In this document: piece after piece, positions 49,701 through 62,824 of the stretch
How positions within the stretch are numbered: position 1 is the first letter of the stretch
Layout of the letters: every line of letters begins with the position of its first letter
Assembly: GCF_964188355.1 (NCBI RefSeq)
Contig: NC_134184.1
Coordinates: forward strand, 30,508,874 to 30,572,873
DNA length: 64,000 nucleotides
Direction of reading: 5' to 3'
Origin: Buteo buteo
Taxonomy: Eukaryota; Chordata; Aves; Accipitriformes; Accipitridae
Program-made: the position numbers and the translations under genes
The notes under the pieces: model-generated
What the model saw: the letters and a program-made list of their open reading frames with translations, nothing else
The model's database searches: none
Told to the model about the DNA's origin: nothing

Positions 49701-52700
49701 AGCATCTCTCCAGCACGTCTTTCTACGTTGCCTTGCTGTATCAAACTTCAAAAGCAAATCTTGACCAGCGCTAATGAGCAAGAACAGTCTGTGGCCAGTC
49801 ATCCAGGCAACCAGCCCATGGGTACCGGGGAGGAGGAAATCAGAAGAAATTTGTTATTTAACTACTGCAGGCTGAGAGAATAAGTTTGAACCCCAAACTT
49901 GCGTCAGGTTCAATCAGACAGACAAATGAACAAGAGCGTTTTTATTAGCGTGCTACATACCAAAATTAAGGAACTGTTCTCTCCTAATAACGTTTTTGAA
50001 ATCATTAACCAGTCACACTGCACCGGTGACAGCTTTTTCCTATGCTCTTGAGTGGTTCTCCCGCCCTACAATTTTTCTCCTATGAACAGAAAGCTGTAGT
50101 GCTGATTGCAAAGGACAGATACCTAATTATAGGGCTTGTTATTAGTAGAGTCTGGGAAATAAAAAGTCTGCATTTCATATAGCGTAGAGAATGATGAAGC
50201 ATCTCAAATCGCTAATGTGACTTCAAATGGGGTCTGTTGGAATTTGCACATTTTTTCCCCCATTAAATCCTTGGGAAAGCCTATTTGCAGCAAGATTTGG
50301 AAGTCTTTGCAGTTCTTTTTCTTGACTTTTGCAGAAACTAAACTTTGAACGTTTTCCTGACGCCTTTATCCCATCGGTCTGTCAGTCAGACTCACAATGC
50401 CCTTCATGCAAACCTATCAGGACGTTCTATAATCCGGTGTTTAATAGATGTCTTGAAGGAAAACAATGTTTGACAACACCGCGAAGGCTCAAGATCCTGC
50501 TGTATTGGGGCATATCCCAGCAAGTTTCAGGGGCGCGTTGTCCCTTTGCTACCCTCGGTGCAATCTCGCGGCTGATGACGATGTCACGGGCTCGTTGTCC
50601 TCAAATGTGTTTAATGGGGAATGACCTTGGAAGGGACGGGAGCGGGGCTGTTTCCAGTTGGCACACACCTCTGTCCCTACTAACAGTCTGCTTTATAGTT
50701 GCACTCAAACCAGATATATCATCTAAAACAGGGAGGGGGGAGGAGAGAGAGAGAGTAAAGCAAGCATCCAACAGTAAAGATGTGAAGTGAGGGGAAACAG
50801 GCATTTCTTTCTGTGTTGCTGAAGGCTTCGTAAAGATAACAAGCCATTAAACTTTATGACCAAGCTCTCAGGGTAGTACTGGTTTGGTTTTTTATGCTGC
50901 AGTTGCCTGCACAAGTTTTGGACTGCTTTTGACCCCTCTCCTCCCTTCCTGCATTTTCCTCCCTTCCCCCTGCCCGTTTCTGTGAGATATTCGGTCCTTT
51001 GAATAAATTACACCTATTCATTTCTCACAGGCTTGTTGTCAAGTCCAGCGCCCGTCTCTTAAGGACAGTCCATCAGGCTGAGTTAACCTCATTTGGTGAT
51101 GGTGTAAAGCACATCTGGGCTTGTTTCTCTTCAGTGGATGTTCCTAGAAATTTTCTGTGCTGGTACTCACTCGGTTAATGAGCACTGTGTCTTTATGGCC
51201 TGAAATACCCGGCTCCAAAGTCCCTCCTAGATGACACATGGTATGCATGGAGATATAACTTTGGATTTTTCCATTATTTTAATCTGGGTGAAAATATAGA
51301 GGAAAGGGTCAATTCTAATTTCAGACTTTTCAGTTTTCACAAGAAAAAATACAGATCCTCCAACCCTTCTTCCTCTTCACACCCTCTTTCGGGATTATTA
51401 TATCTTAGGCTAGTTCTAAATTTTGGCCAAAACCCAGAGGGGACACAGCTCATCAGCAGCAAACTCTGACTTGTCAGACATAGAAGTATCAAATGCAAAA
51501 GGAAAAAAATGAAGGAAAAAAAAGAACGGTACATTCTTGGAATTGGATGAAAGGAATTAGACTGTAGCATAATGTGCAAAGGAGTAACAGAGCAACTTAG
51601 GTTACAATGATGTGGCAGCTGAACCCACCTAAATGTTGGAAATCTTAGTTAGTCCTTGTAACTTTTGTGGGAAACCCAGGGCAGTGTCTCAGAAGAGGAA
51701 TAATGTGATCTTGACGTTGCTAATGAGCGGGTGGCTGTGGGATTCTGAAGCAGCTGCAAATGGTATAAAGAGTTTACCTGGGAAATCAAAGATGGGAAAA
51801 AAGGAGCAAGGAGAGAGAGTGACAAAACTGTGTTTCAAGGATTCTGGTTCTCCTTGACATAACATGTCAAAAGCTGGAAATATCCAGGCATGGGCTGTAA
51901 ACAGCTTTGACAATCTGATTGATGTGGGCATTAACTGAAGTTACAACACAAAATATATGATCCTGCAAGTGCTTATTTTTCCCCATGAAGATGATTACCA
52001 CAAGCACTTTGCGCAGTGACATGTATGTGAACTTGTACCTGTGGTTTCTCAGACACACTAAAAAAAGATGTCAGTATAATGAAGAGCCACTATCTCTATC
52101 ATTTATTTTATAAGTATATGCAAGTGACAAGGCATTTAAAGCAAGTATCTTTTTAATAAACTGCATGGTCCGACCAAATTTTTGTTCAACTCTTTTTACC
52201 CACATCTGCCTTTTTTTACTTAGGAAGTGTTTCAGTGATTCTGTCTTTTGGAAAAAAAAGTTGTGTGATGTTACTTCGCAGGTACTGGTGTTTTATATGT
52301 ATAATTTGCAGGAAATGCTGCTTCAGATTTCTTTGAGTGTCTGTACTTCCAGTGCTGCGTATTTTTCCTCCCTAAGAACACAGGTATCCCACAGAAGGGT
52401 ACAGTTTCACTCGATATTAACATGCACCTAAATCTCAGCAGCAGTCCCTTTGGCAGACCTCCCAGGAGAGCTGCAGTTCAGCCTTAGCCATCACCCAGAT
52501 ATGTCTGTGCTTTGGTGGCAGTTGTGCATCAAAGACGATGTGTTTCAACAACAAGGCAAGCAATTTCTGGTCTAATTTGCTCAAGCAGGTTTAGTGCATC
52601 TGAATTTTTTGCCTTTAAGGAGTACTGCCTGGGACTTCCTCAACAGAGGCAATGTGAGGGTTATGTGTGAATATGGAAATGGTTGGAGATGGTTGATAAG

Positions 52701-55700
52701 GGCTCAATGTTTGGTGGGGTGGAGCTGGTGCAAAGAGAAAGAAATGGAGATAGTGGCAGGTAACAGAACTGGTAGGACTGTAAGGGCTGCTGATAATCAC
52801 ACTGGCCAGAGGAGCTGGAGGTAGGTAGCTGTCGAGTCGTCTATCTGCTTTTCTCTTCTGAAGCAGAGTTACATGAAGTAGATGGTCATAATGTGGTCTT
52901 CTACTCCCTATATAACAAGGAAACACATTCTGGCAAGAAAATCACAGAGCAAAAGTAAATATGACAAACCGAATACAAATAATTAGGCAGATGTCTCATT
53001 ATCTGTAAGAGAGCATCCGCTGTCATCAGAAAGAAAGTAACTTTCTGTCTCCCATGGGTGTGAAGGAAATTTGACCTCCATAAAGATCCAGAATCCAGAT
53101 GTCAAATGAAAAGCACCCCACTTTTTTTTCCTAATTTTTTAAATTGCCTTTATTTTTAGCACTTTTTATGATTGTTGAAGGCTTGGGGTTAGCAAGGCTG
53201 AACCTAGTCAATGAGACTGTAGAGTACAGCAGATAACGGTATGTTTGATCGATCAGGCAAAGCAGGTAAAGAGGCACTGCAAAAAATTGGCCCGCAAGCC
53301 ACAGAAATATCTTTTTTCTGTCATTCATCAGTTCGTGGGATAAGACTTGTAGAAATTAATCAGCATTGGGGTGGAAGGTGAAGGAGATATGGCTGACGAC
53401 ACGTACCCTGTCTGTAAGCTTATGACAGGCTTTGGTTCAGTCATTTCAGACGAGGCTTCCCAGGTCACTGGAGTGTGCCCCTTTCTGCCTCGAAAAGTCA
53501 GTGTCAGGCCACTGTCTTCTTATTAGTGTCAGGTAGAAATCCTCGCTAGAAATAGGAGGACAGTCTCCAGGTACCTCGTTAGATACAGGAGATGTGACAA
53601 TCACAGCAGCAAATAATACAAAGCATTTTGTGGCTGAGGAAAGACTTTGCTGTCTCGTAAAAAAAAAAAGGGTTTGCAGAGATTCTGCAGCCAGAGCAAC
53701 CGTTCCTTTCTGCGCAGTTCCAATATGTGAACAAACATGCAAGCAGGCACACGTTTAGAGGAGCAGTCGTGCAGCTTTCCACAAGCTACAGACTAAGGAC
53801 AGCTTGGCTTCAGACACGAACTATTGACCCGTTATTGTCTTTCTATTATAGGGACAGGAACCAGTGTCCTTGGTGTTTGTCCATTCAGCAGTGGTACTTG
53901 CAGGTGATAACCTGCAATGCACTGACGAGTATAAGCAGTAAATCATATTCCTGATACTCTGTCCATGCAGAAAGTGACTTTGGTAAGATAGGAAGAGTAA
54001 CATCAGCACGATGCCGTAACCTCAGTGTTTGTATTATGCAAAACGGTGTTTCAGTTAATGGGCTGGCTGCCACATACTGTCTTGTAGGACAAGGTTACGG
54101 TTGTGTCTGAGGAGTGTCTCTCCCCATCTCATCACACGCCTCTCCCCACCTAAACCTTTTTCTCAGACTTTGCTCACTGAATCGTTGACATTACAGTAAT
54201 GTGAATGTCTTCAGGGAATTTGTCCCGTCACCTAGCCGAGATCTGTGCTTTGACTGAATTATACGCTTTTTTCCCTTCTGGATGGTTAAGAGTGAAAGCG
54301 CTACACCAAGTAAGGAACAACAATAGTAATAAAAAGTAGTATAGCATTTTTAAAGCCCAATAACTCCGTGCTTGCTCCTGCTGAAATACACCTTACTACG
54401 AAGCTTATGCCGCTGATGGGACCGTTCATTTGAGCGAGGCAAAGCAGCAGGGACATTATAATTAATAATGCTTAGCAGGAAACAAGTTATTGTGCTTGGG
54501 GCAAGAAGGGCAAAAACTGTTCTCTATTATTTTTTGAAGAGTTAATTGGTAGTAGGCAAAGATTTGCTGCATTGAGCCAGCAGGTGCTGCTTTATGACTA
54601 CATTAATGTTAATGATAGCCTCCGGACACATACGAAGACAGTTTAACCTGTTTCTTTCTCATTGTATTTTTCTGGGTGGATGTGTGTTCCCGTTCCAGTT
54701 ATTTTTCAAGTGCCACCACAGAGCACTTGGACATGCAGTGACCCCAAATTTGCAGATGTTTGCAGGTAGTTTTATAAGACCAGGTAACTTCTGTAACCTC
54801 CATTCACCCTGGGACAGACTTTGCAGATTAAAAGTTGAAAGAAATGGGTAAAAGGGGCTGCTTCCCTGGCATAAAATCATTCCTAGGGGTTGCATAACAT
54901 TTCTAAAATTGCCCGTTTGACTGTTCCTAGGTGTGCTGAACAATAGTACCTGGGATCTAACTGTTTATTCTCTTCTTTTATCACTGAAACCTCTCTTTTT
55001 TTCTGGCAGACTGTTAAAAAAGTACTCTGGCAGCGAGTTAAACCCTGAGATGAAGAGGTGTTGAAATTGTGTTCCTCTAAGCAAAGCGTGCGGTGGCCCA
55101 TCAAAGCGTGACACGCGCTAGAAAAGGTAAACCAGTGGCTCCACAGACCTTGAAATGGTCTCATTTCAGCACCGCTCCACATTTGAAGTTTTGTTATGAG
55201 CCCATATTCTCTTTTTTTTCCTGTGCTTTTCACATGTCTAGTTTGGCAAACGTACACTGTCCGGCAATAGGCTTCAGAGACCCTTCAAGCTATTTATATT
55301 TTTCATAAGATGTTTGTTTTGCACAAACCCATCACCTAAGTCAAAAACTGGGTGCAACTGTAGCAGGCAAAAATGCTGTGGAGGGACAGTCCTTGGAGCT
55401 GGGTGTGGAGTTCTTCGCAAAGAAGATTGACAGTATGGCCATCCCCTTGCGTCATATGTGTCTCCCTATAGCATGGCTTTGCGTATAAAAAAATAACTTG
55501 TTATTATTGCTATTGCAAATACACCCTACTTAATTCAAATTGTGGAGATGTTACCAGTCCTGCTGGTGACATATGTAGAGATCAACGCGGTTGTATATAA
55601 TCAAATTTTCTCAGTTCATCTCTTTAAAAAAATGTCAGAAAAGGTACATGCACAAACACATGTCAATGGAACATTAAGGCTGTGAAGTCAAACAGTCAAG

Positions 55701-57439
55701 AGAGGAAATACCTGAGCTTGCCAGTATTTCTAAATAAGACATGTCTTTCTTCCCTGGTAGGTTTCCACCATTTAATTATCCGGGTTAGCATCTGAATGGA
55801 TTTTTATGTTGCTTTCATGATTCTTTGTTTAGCATTGTTTATAGTATAGAGTCTAGTAAATCCTAATGAGATACTAATTTTTTAAGATCTTAACTTCCTC
55901 CTCTTTACAGTTTTTAAAATAAAATGAAATGGTTAGATTTCAGTTAAACAGATTCTTATTAAAGCAGGAGCTAGTCTGATAATGACTTGAAATGGTGCTA
56001 CGTGGCCATCACATGTTATTTGATAAGCATTCCATTATAATTAAGAAGTGGCTAATAGACAATTAATATACAGGATTACAGACTTAGCTAATTAGATGAT
56101 TTTAATTTTTTTTTTGTTACATTAAAATGTACAGGACCCCATAAATCACTATTAGAGATTGTTTAATAAGCCTGAACCCTCAATTTTCTCCCTGTCAATC
56201 AGGAACGGAGCCGCTGACTTTTCCTCTCACCCAGAGAGACTCGTCACGTGGAAGAACCGCTGCGTTCAAAACGAGCTGCGATGCCCTCGACTCCCAAACA
56301 TTCCTCAGTGTTCCCCCATCCCTGCACCTTTTGCAGCCTCTTGCCTGATGCCCCTGAGGGACAGGGATTTGGCACAGGGCTTTTTGTGACCCCTGGGAAG
56401 AGGATGCTTATTTTGAACATGTTCTGCCGAGCCGTCGTTGGCTGGGCAGCACCTTCCCTTGCAGGGTACATGTACGAGCCAAGCTGAGCTGGAGAGCTCT
56501 GCTACGGTGGGAGGTTCTGCTTTAGCCACCTCATCGAGGAGGCTAACAGCTCCAGACTCCTCCATCTTTAGGAGGTGGCACGCCACGTCCGACAACACCG
56601 CGGCCAGGGAGAATTCACCTCCAAACTGTAGACAACTCCTTCGAGATGTCTACGTGTAATATCGACAGGACAGCAAAGTGTTTAAGCTCTCCTGCCGTCA
56701 GCAGAGTCCTCATCAGCGCGGTAACGAGGGCTGAAGCATCGCTTGATTGACAAGCCACCAAGGGCTCAAATCTGTTGCCTCAAGACCGGTGCCTGTTGCC
56801 GTTTGGGGTTTGTGGGTATCAGAGACCAGGACCAGCGGGTTCACACGCAGGATACCCCATGGTCACACATGGCACATTGAGGCGACTGTACCCATCCGAA
56901 TCGTCCTGGTGTAAGCAAGACCAAAGAGCTCCTTCGGGTGCAGCGTCAGCTCTGCCCCTCCATCACCCTTGCTGAGCGCGCCTCTGCCCTCACAACAAAA
57001 ATAAGTGCCGCCTGTGGTCATCGCTTCTAGCATTTACTCGACAATAAACACCTAATGGGCTGTTTCAGCAACACGGAGTGCTCTGTAAGGTTTGATCAGA
57101 CTGAAGTAGGAGAGTGATACGGTAATTGGGCTTTGAGTATTTTGTTGGCGAGGCTCGCAAGCAGTGGATCACAGCGGCACAACGCGAACGACTAGCTTCG
57201 ACAGGCAATGGCTTAGAGTTGACCAAGGGACTGCATGTGGTTTTGATAGGTTTTTTAAATATTCATACCTAAAGTAGAATGAAAGTGAGGTGGGAATGAG
57301 ATCTAAGGCGGAACAACACAAAGCCTGACATCTCTGTAAGATGTTACTTACTAGCAAAAGTCAAATATTTTGCTTCAGCTTGTAAACAATGTGTATATTA
57401 CAATCGTGGGGATAAATAAGAGTGGTGCATAGGGCTTCT

Positions 57440-57630
57440 TTACTGTAGTGTTCTTCACGTTCAAAGCACTTTACAAGTAAGAATTAATTTCTCTTGACAG
57501 CTTGCATCAGAAAATCAGTATCCCAAACTCACTGAGAACCCGAGGAAATGGGTGTACGGGAACAGATGACTTGCCCAGTGTCTAAAATCAAACTAGGACC
57601 AGAGGCAAGGTATAAAAGCAGATATTTCCA
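57440..57630 (+). mobile_element. Possible ancient MIR/CORE-SINE-like element
   Basis: The segments TTCAAAGCACTTTACAAGTA, GAGGAAATGGGTGTACGGG, ACAGATGACTTGCCCAGTGT and CTAAAATCAAACTAGGACCA occur in the same order and spacing as the conserved part of MIR-type SINEs (CAAAGC-CTTTACA, GAGGAAACTGAGGC, GACTTGCCCAAGGTCAC, GATTxGAACC). The match is diverged and made by eye. Confidence 0.5.
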
Positions 57631-60159
57631 CCTCTCGTTTCAGCTGCCAGCTGAACCAACCATCCTGGCCGGTGTTGATAGGAGTTTGCGGAGTTATGCA
57701 GAGTTTGGTGTTTCGCACGGCATTGCACGTGTGAGGGTTACAGTGAGGCACACGGGCAGCGGTGCTGTGGTGGTGTCCTGCAAGGACAGTTAGTCCGAAT
57801 AGATGGTGACATAGGTGTGTGCCTCAAGCCATCTATCTGCCTGAAAAAAAGCTGCTCTGGAGGTTTTCATTACTGATTTTCACACTGCTGACCAAGTGCA
57901 TTCACCTCTTCCTGGCAGAATACAATGCTGAGGTATCACCACCTCTCCCTCCAGACACTTCACTGCCTCAAAAACTGAGAAAACACAATTTTTACTCCCT
58001 ATCTCGTTATTGAGGCCAGGAGATGATTCAAGATCCCTCAAATATGCAAGAATCTTTTTAGGGACTCAGTGGGATTTGCATCCAGGCTTAATGCCCTGTA
58101 GAGCAGTGGATGAGTGTGTGGTGAGACGAGGCTGTGCTGACACGAACAGAGGCTGGCATAAATGTGTTTGGGGTGGTAGAAAGTGGCAGTGGATGTTTTT
58201 GGTTTTATCAAATAAAGATTTGGGAATATAACACACTTATAAAAGAGAAAAAGAGAGAAGATGCTCCAAATTCAAAGAAACATTATGCTTTTACTAAAAA
58301 AAACCCCTCTATTATTTTGACTGCAGGCACTTTAACAGGTCTTCTAAACCCAAAAGCAGAGGAAAGGGCTGAACTTGACTGTAGGTACACACCACCATTC
58401 CCAGTGGGAAGGAGGCTGGGATGGGGTCTCTAGGGTCCTTCCTGCAAGATCTTCATGGCAGCAGTTCAGATCTCGCACTCCCACCCCTACTGCCAGCCCA
58501 TCACTGGATGGTGACCTCTTGCAGCCCAGCATGGAGCTGAGTTTCCAAACTGGAGAATATTATATGAGCGTGGGTGTGTGTGATCATCCACTCTCTCCCA
58601 CTGGATCCTTTCCAGAAGAAGATAATCTCCAAGAAGGACAGCAAGGTCAGCTGAACAGCCTGGTGTAGAGGTGTGCAGGTAGGATGGGGAATATGGCTTA
58701 GGTTCCAATTAATATTTAATTCTTTGTATAGTGAAACAGCTTCACCTGGAGAAATTGAATAGTCTGAAGCTGTGGACAAAGCACTCAGTTGGGAAGTTAG
58801 TTCAAACCCTTCTTCCAGAGCAGGGGTTACTTGCCTCTTGGCAGGAAGGGGAACACACTCAGCATTATTTCTGCCTTTGTAATCTTGTGAATGACATCTC
58901 CGTCCTTTTGAGAGTCCAGCTCAGGAATCATTGTAGCTGCTATAAAAAATTCTGCAGTGAGCTGTTGCAGCATTTCCAATTCTGACGGATGTGTACACAC
59001 ATCTGATGATATTCACTAAATTTGATCCAAATATATTGGTATTTGAAGTCATAATTTTCAGCAAATAAATGACTAGCTGGAAGAACTTTATCCAAGTTTA
59101 AGAAAAATATTGCATAAAAAAAAGGCGAAGGTATACTGCTTAGTTCTCAGCGGCTCTGGATTAAGTAGGCTTTGTCTGCCGATCAGTGCTATGCTGCACT
59201 TGTCTCTATTAACTCAGTTTCCAGTCAGCTCTTAGACCTTAAAATGTTCATCAGAGGTCTGATTCAGTGGTCCACAGCCTCAGTTCTTCAGAAGTTCGGA
59301 TCGGCCATTTCAGTCACCTCTCCCGAAAACTGGCTGCACCTGGGGAGCACCCTTAAATTCCCATCTGATGGCAGGCCAAGCACAAGCACCCCATGATAAA
59401 ATCTTTTCCTTTCTCTTTTGAGGACATTTTCCTGCTTTCCTGTGCAGGATCCTGGAGCTCGAATAAAGGAGAATGCTCCCTGGGGAGTTACCATAGTAAC
59501 CTGTGATGTTTTTTGTTGTCTAAGATTAAATATAAGTAAGGGAGAAATTACAGAGAATTTTATACCTGACTTTATCATTGAACACCAAAGCAGAATGGTA
59601 CCTCCAACTTCCTAAAAGCAATAACAGTCACCTTGAGACTGATGTCAAGTCGGTAATTTTCACTGGAAAATAAATTAAGTGCTGTATTTATTATTCAAGA
59701 ACCCTGATTAGAAAAAAAAATTCCACATCTGAAAGATGTAGCAAATAAGAAAGAGAATGAGATCATTAGAAATGTAAAGACATGGAAGTGGGAATAGCTG
59801 CTACAAATAATATTGAAACTTGCAATGCATGAGTGCCCTGCGTATTCTATTTTCTTCTTAATAGGGTTCAGTGACAGTCTGCTCTTAAACTTACAGTCAG
59901 AGAAAAACTCCAAACCCATTTTGTCCTTGGAAAATAACTTCAGGTCTCATAGCGCATCCCAGGAAGTGATTTTTGAACATATCAGTATCAGTTCAGCAGC
60001 AAACATAGTTGGAAGGTTCGGAATAAAGACAAAATTTGTTTTAAGAGGGTGTGATGGAGAAAGAATCCACCCGAACTTCTCTCAGTTATGAGCATCAAAG
60101 GCAGATCAGGAAGTCTGGGATCAGGAAAGGGCATGAGAGCTGAGCTACCCCAAAGATCA

Positions 60160-60426
60160 TTTCCATGAGAAATAACCCAAAAGCGCCATGCTGGGAAAAA
60201 TCAAAGGCAGTCCCGGGAGGCCAGCGGGGAAGGAGCACAGAAGTGGGTTGTGCACGGAAGGTGCTCAGGAGCTCCCAGCTCCCAGGGGCCGTGTCCCTGC
60301 CAGTTCTGGCATCACAATCGGTCCCTCCTGTCCCCCCCCCGGACACCCCAGCAGCAGCCAGACCCTCAAACTGGGCTGCTTGGCAGCGGCACGGGGAGAG
60401 GGAAGACCACCGGCCCCGCTGAGCAG
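60160..60426 (+). promoter_or_regulatory. Possible CBY2 promoter/first untranslated exon
   Basis: A GC-rich stretch ends in a good donor, CTGAGCAG|GTAGGC (exon end 60426), upstream of the CBY2 acceptor at 62824. No TATA box or start site can be defined. It is only a candidate. Confidence 0.22.
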
Positions 60427-62808
60427 GTAGGCACGTGCCAGGCGTTTAATTTAGCGCTGCTAAACCATCCAGCCCGGCTCGATTTCGCGTGGCTTCCCCC
60501 TGCCGCTCACCCAGCATTTCCTGGGATTATTTAGTTCAGAGATGGGGGGGAAAACGATACGGGAGGTGGGAGAACTTGAAGCATCTCTCTGAGGTCTGGG
60601 TTGACGTCTCCCCCGCAGTGCAAAGGAGCTGACAGAGCTGCTGTCAAGTTTAACTGTCCCCAGGATAACGTCCTTCAATGCCGTATATATTATACATTTA
60701 TCCCGAAAACATGCCGTCTAAACACTTTAAGCCTAAGTGACTTTTAAGGACTCTAGCTGCTTGCCCATGATATGCAGTGGCAGGTGGGTCTGGGCTTACG
60801 ATGCTGGATGTTTTCTCCTTCTCCTCGGGATATTTAGGGGTCCGGTCCCCCTGTGGCTGATTTACCTCCCAGCTTGGGGCTGTTGGTGGAAACAACGGGA
60901 CTGGGCAACCCGAGGGAACGGGATGGGTCGGAAAGGCGGCGGGGGGAGAGGGTGCAAGGGAGGGAGCGGTACACGGCTCTGAACATGGCATAAGTGGAAA
61001 CAAAACCCTCCAAAACTGGGAATTTTGGGGGAAATCCCTTTTAGCAGAGGAACGATATTACGAAAACACAGGTCTGACGTGAGATAAACCAGCTGGTGAT
61101 GTGGAAGACAACCCTGAAAGTCAGATGGAGACCCTATTGCAGTAAAATCAAGTGCTACTGCAAACAGACATATATTGCGGTTTCCCTCTCCTGCATGAAG
61201 GGATTTTGGATTTTAAACGCGACCAATAATTCTCTGAGCTTTTGGGCAAGCTTGGGAGGGGGGTGAAGGAAGCATCTATGGATATTGGCTCTCAGAAGCA
61301 ACCTGGAGCAGCCCAGAGAGGCAGTGGAGATGGCAGGGAAAGCAGGGAGCAGCAGGATTTGGAAAGGAGAGGGCGAGAATAGGGCAGGGGGTGCAGAGCT
61401 GGAGGGTACGAGGAGCTCGTGCCTAATGCTGGGGCCAGAGACACAGCGGCAAAATTCATAAAGGTAAAACTCTCCTTACCAACAGAAAGGCAGACCTGGG
61501 TTTGCCAAGGGACAGGAGGGCAGCTGGGGGATCTCAGCAGGGGAGAGGGGTAGACCTGGGTGAAATTTGACAACCAACTTTTTTTTTTTAGCTGGAAAAT
61601 AGCACGTTTGTGCTGCTAGAAACACTGCGCAGAAACCCTAAGAATTCCAACAATTTGGCTATAAAAAATAGTTCAACCTCAGTTCAAATGACTTCATCAT
61701 AAAAATCACACAAATTTAATTTTGGTGAAAGCGGCAGAAAACAAGATATTCTCTGGCACAAAACACATTTTTGTGTGGTGGTTTTTTTTTTTTTTATTTT
61801 CTCTTGTAAAAAGACTGAAAACCTCCATTTGCCCAGGTTTACTCATGACTAGAAGGTGATTTAAGCCCCAGCATTTCAGGCAGAGGGAAGGAGGGAAGAG
61901 TGCTGATCAGATTAAGTCTGAGGTTTCTGTGACTGAAATGAGAAGCATTGGAGGTAAGGGGTGCAGTGTGGATTTTAAAGAGATGGGTTTTCTGATGATG
62001 TGAAAAAGAGGCAGATGGACTGTAGGAAAGAGATGAGCAATCACTATCGCAAGGCTAGAAAGCAAGAAAAATAATGGAGCTATCAAAGGGTATAAAGACA
62101 AGAGTGATGGGAGGAATGAGAAGGAAAGATGGAGAATTATCTATGGGTTGTGACAGTTTCTGGACCATGGTGATGGGAACTTGTCAGAAAAACATGCAAA
62201 GACCAACAGAGCTCTCCTGGTCCCCATGTCCCAGGGCTGGGGTTTGGAGTTTTAATTATCTGTGCATATTGTATCACTTGGTGCTTTTCCTCTTCACAGT
62301 TCTGTGGGTTTTAAGATCAAAAAGCACAACTGCCACTGCAGTTTTGTGGTGTCCTGTTAACAGAGGCTACTGGGCATCAACACAAAAAGCTTCTCTCAAG
62401 GCCAGTTTTTCACTGTGATCCTTTAAAAATGTTTTATTTTGAAAAGTTGGTTTCAGCCCCATAACAACTTTTAATTCATTTATCTGTCAGTCATTTGGGA
62501 ACAGGTTATTCTGAGGCGCAAGATATTCTTACATTTTACTCCCTTTCATGTCTGTCAAAATGAGGTAGAGAGATAAAAGGAGAGCCCAGGGTTTTATACC
62601 AAAGCTTGTGGTGCTGCCATAGAGCTGCTTTATCTACCAATGCCAATTTTCTCAGCTTTTATAAACTATATTTCTAGTGTATTCCTTACCTTTCAGAGCC
62701 AAAGGGGCAACACGGTCGACTATGGGAACTGACTTATTTGCTTTTTCCTCTCGTCCAACGTACTTTAATTCTGACCTTGAATTTTGGCAGTAACTCTGCG
62801 CATTTGTG

Positions 62809-62824
62809 TTCCCTGTCCTTGCAG
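62809..62824 (+). other. CBY2: CBY2 splice acceptor
   Basis: TTCCCTGTCCTTGCAG, a textbook polypyrimidine tract and AG. It shows that CBY2 has at least one untranslated exon upstream. Confidence 0.75.

Larger units (their letters stand above)
43261..62800. other. Intergenic region between ERICH6B and CBY2
   Basis: About 19.5 kb in which I support no coding gene. In mammals this interval holds only non-coding transcripts. GC-rich islands (about 43.0-43.9, 46.2-47.2, 60.2-61.0 kb) produce long accidental frames on both strands. The stretch 48.2-56.2 kb is AT-rich and could contain conserved regulatory elements or the 5' untranslated exons of CBY2, neither of which can be shown from one sequence. 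Confidence 0.55.

Noticed and set aside
54883..55257. 124-codon minus-strand frame
   Set aside because: No known family, no splice sites of quality, and average intergenic composition.
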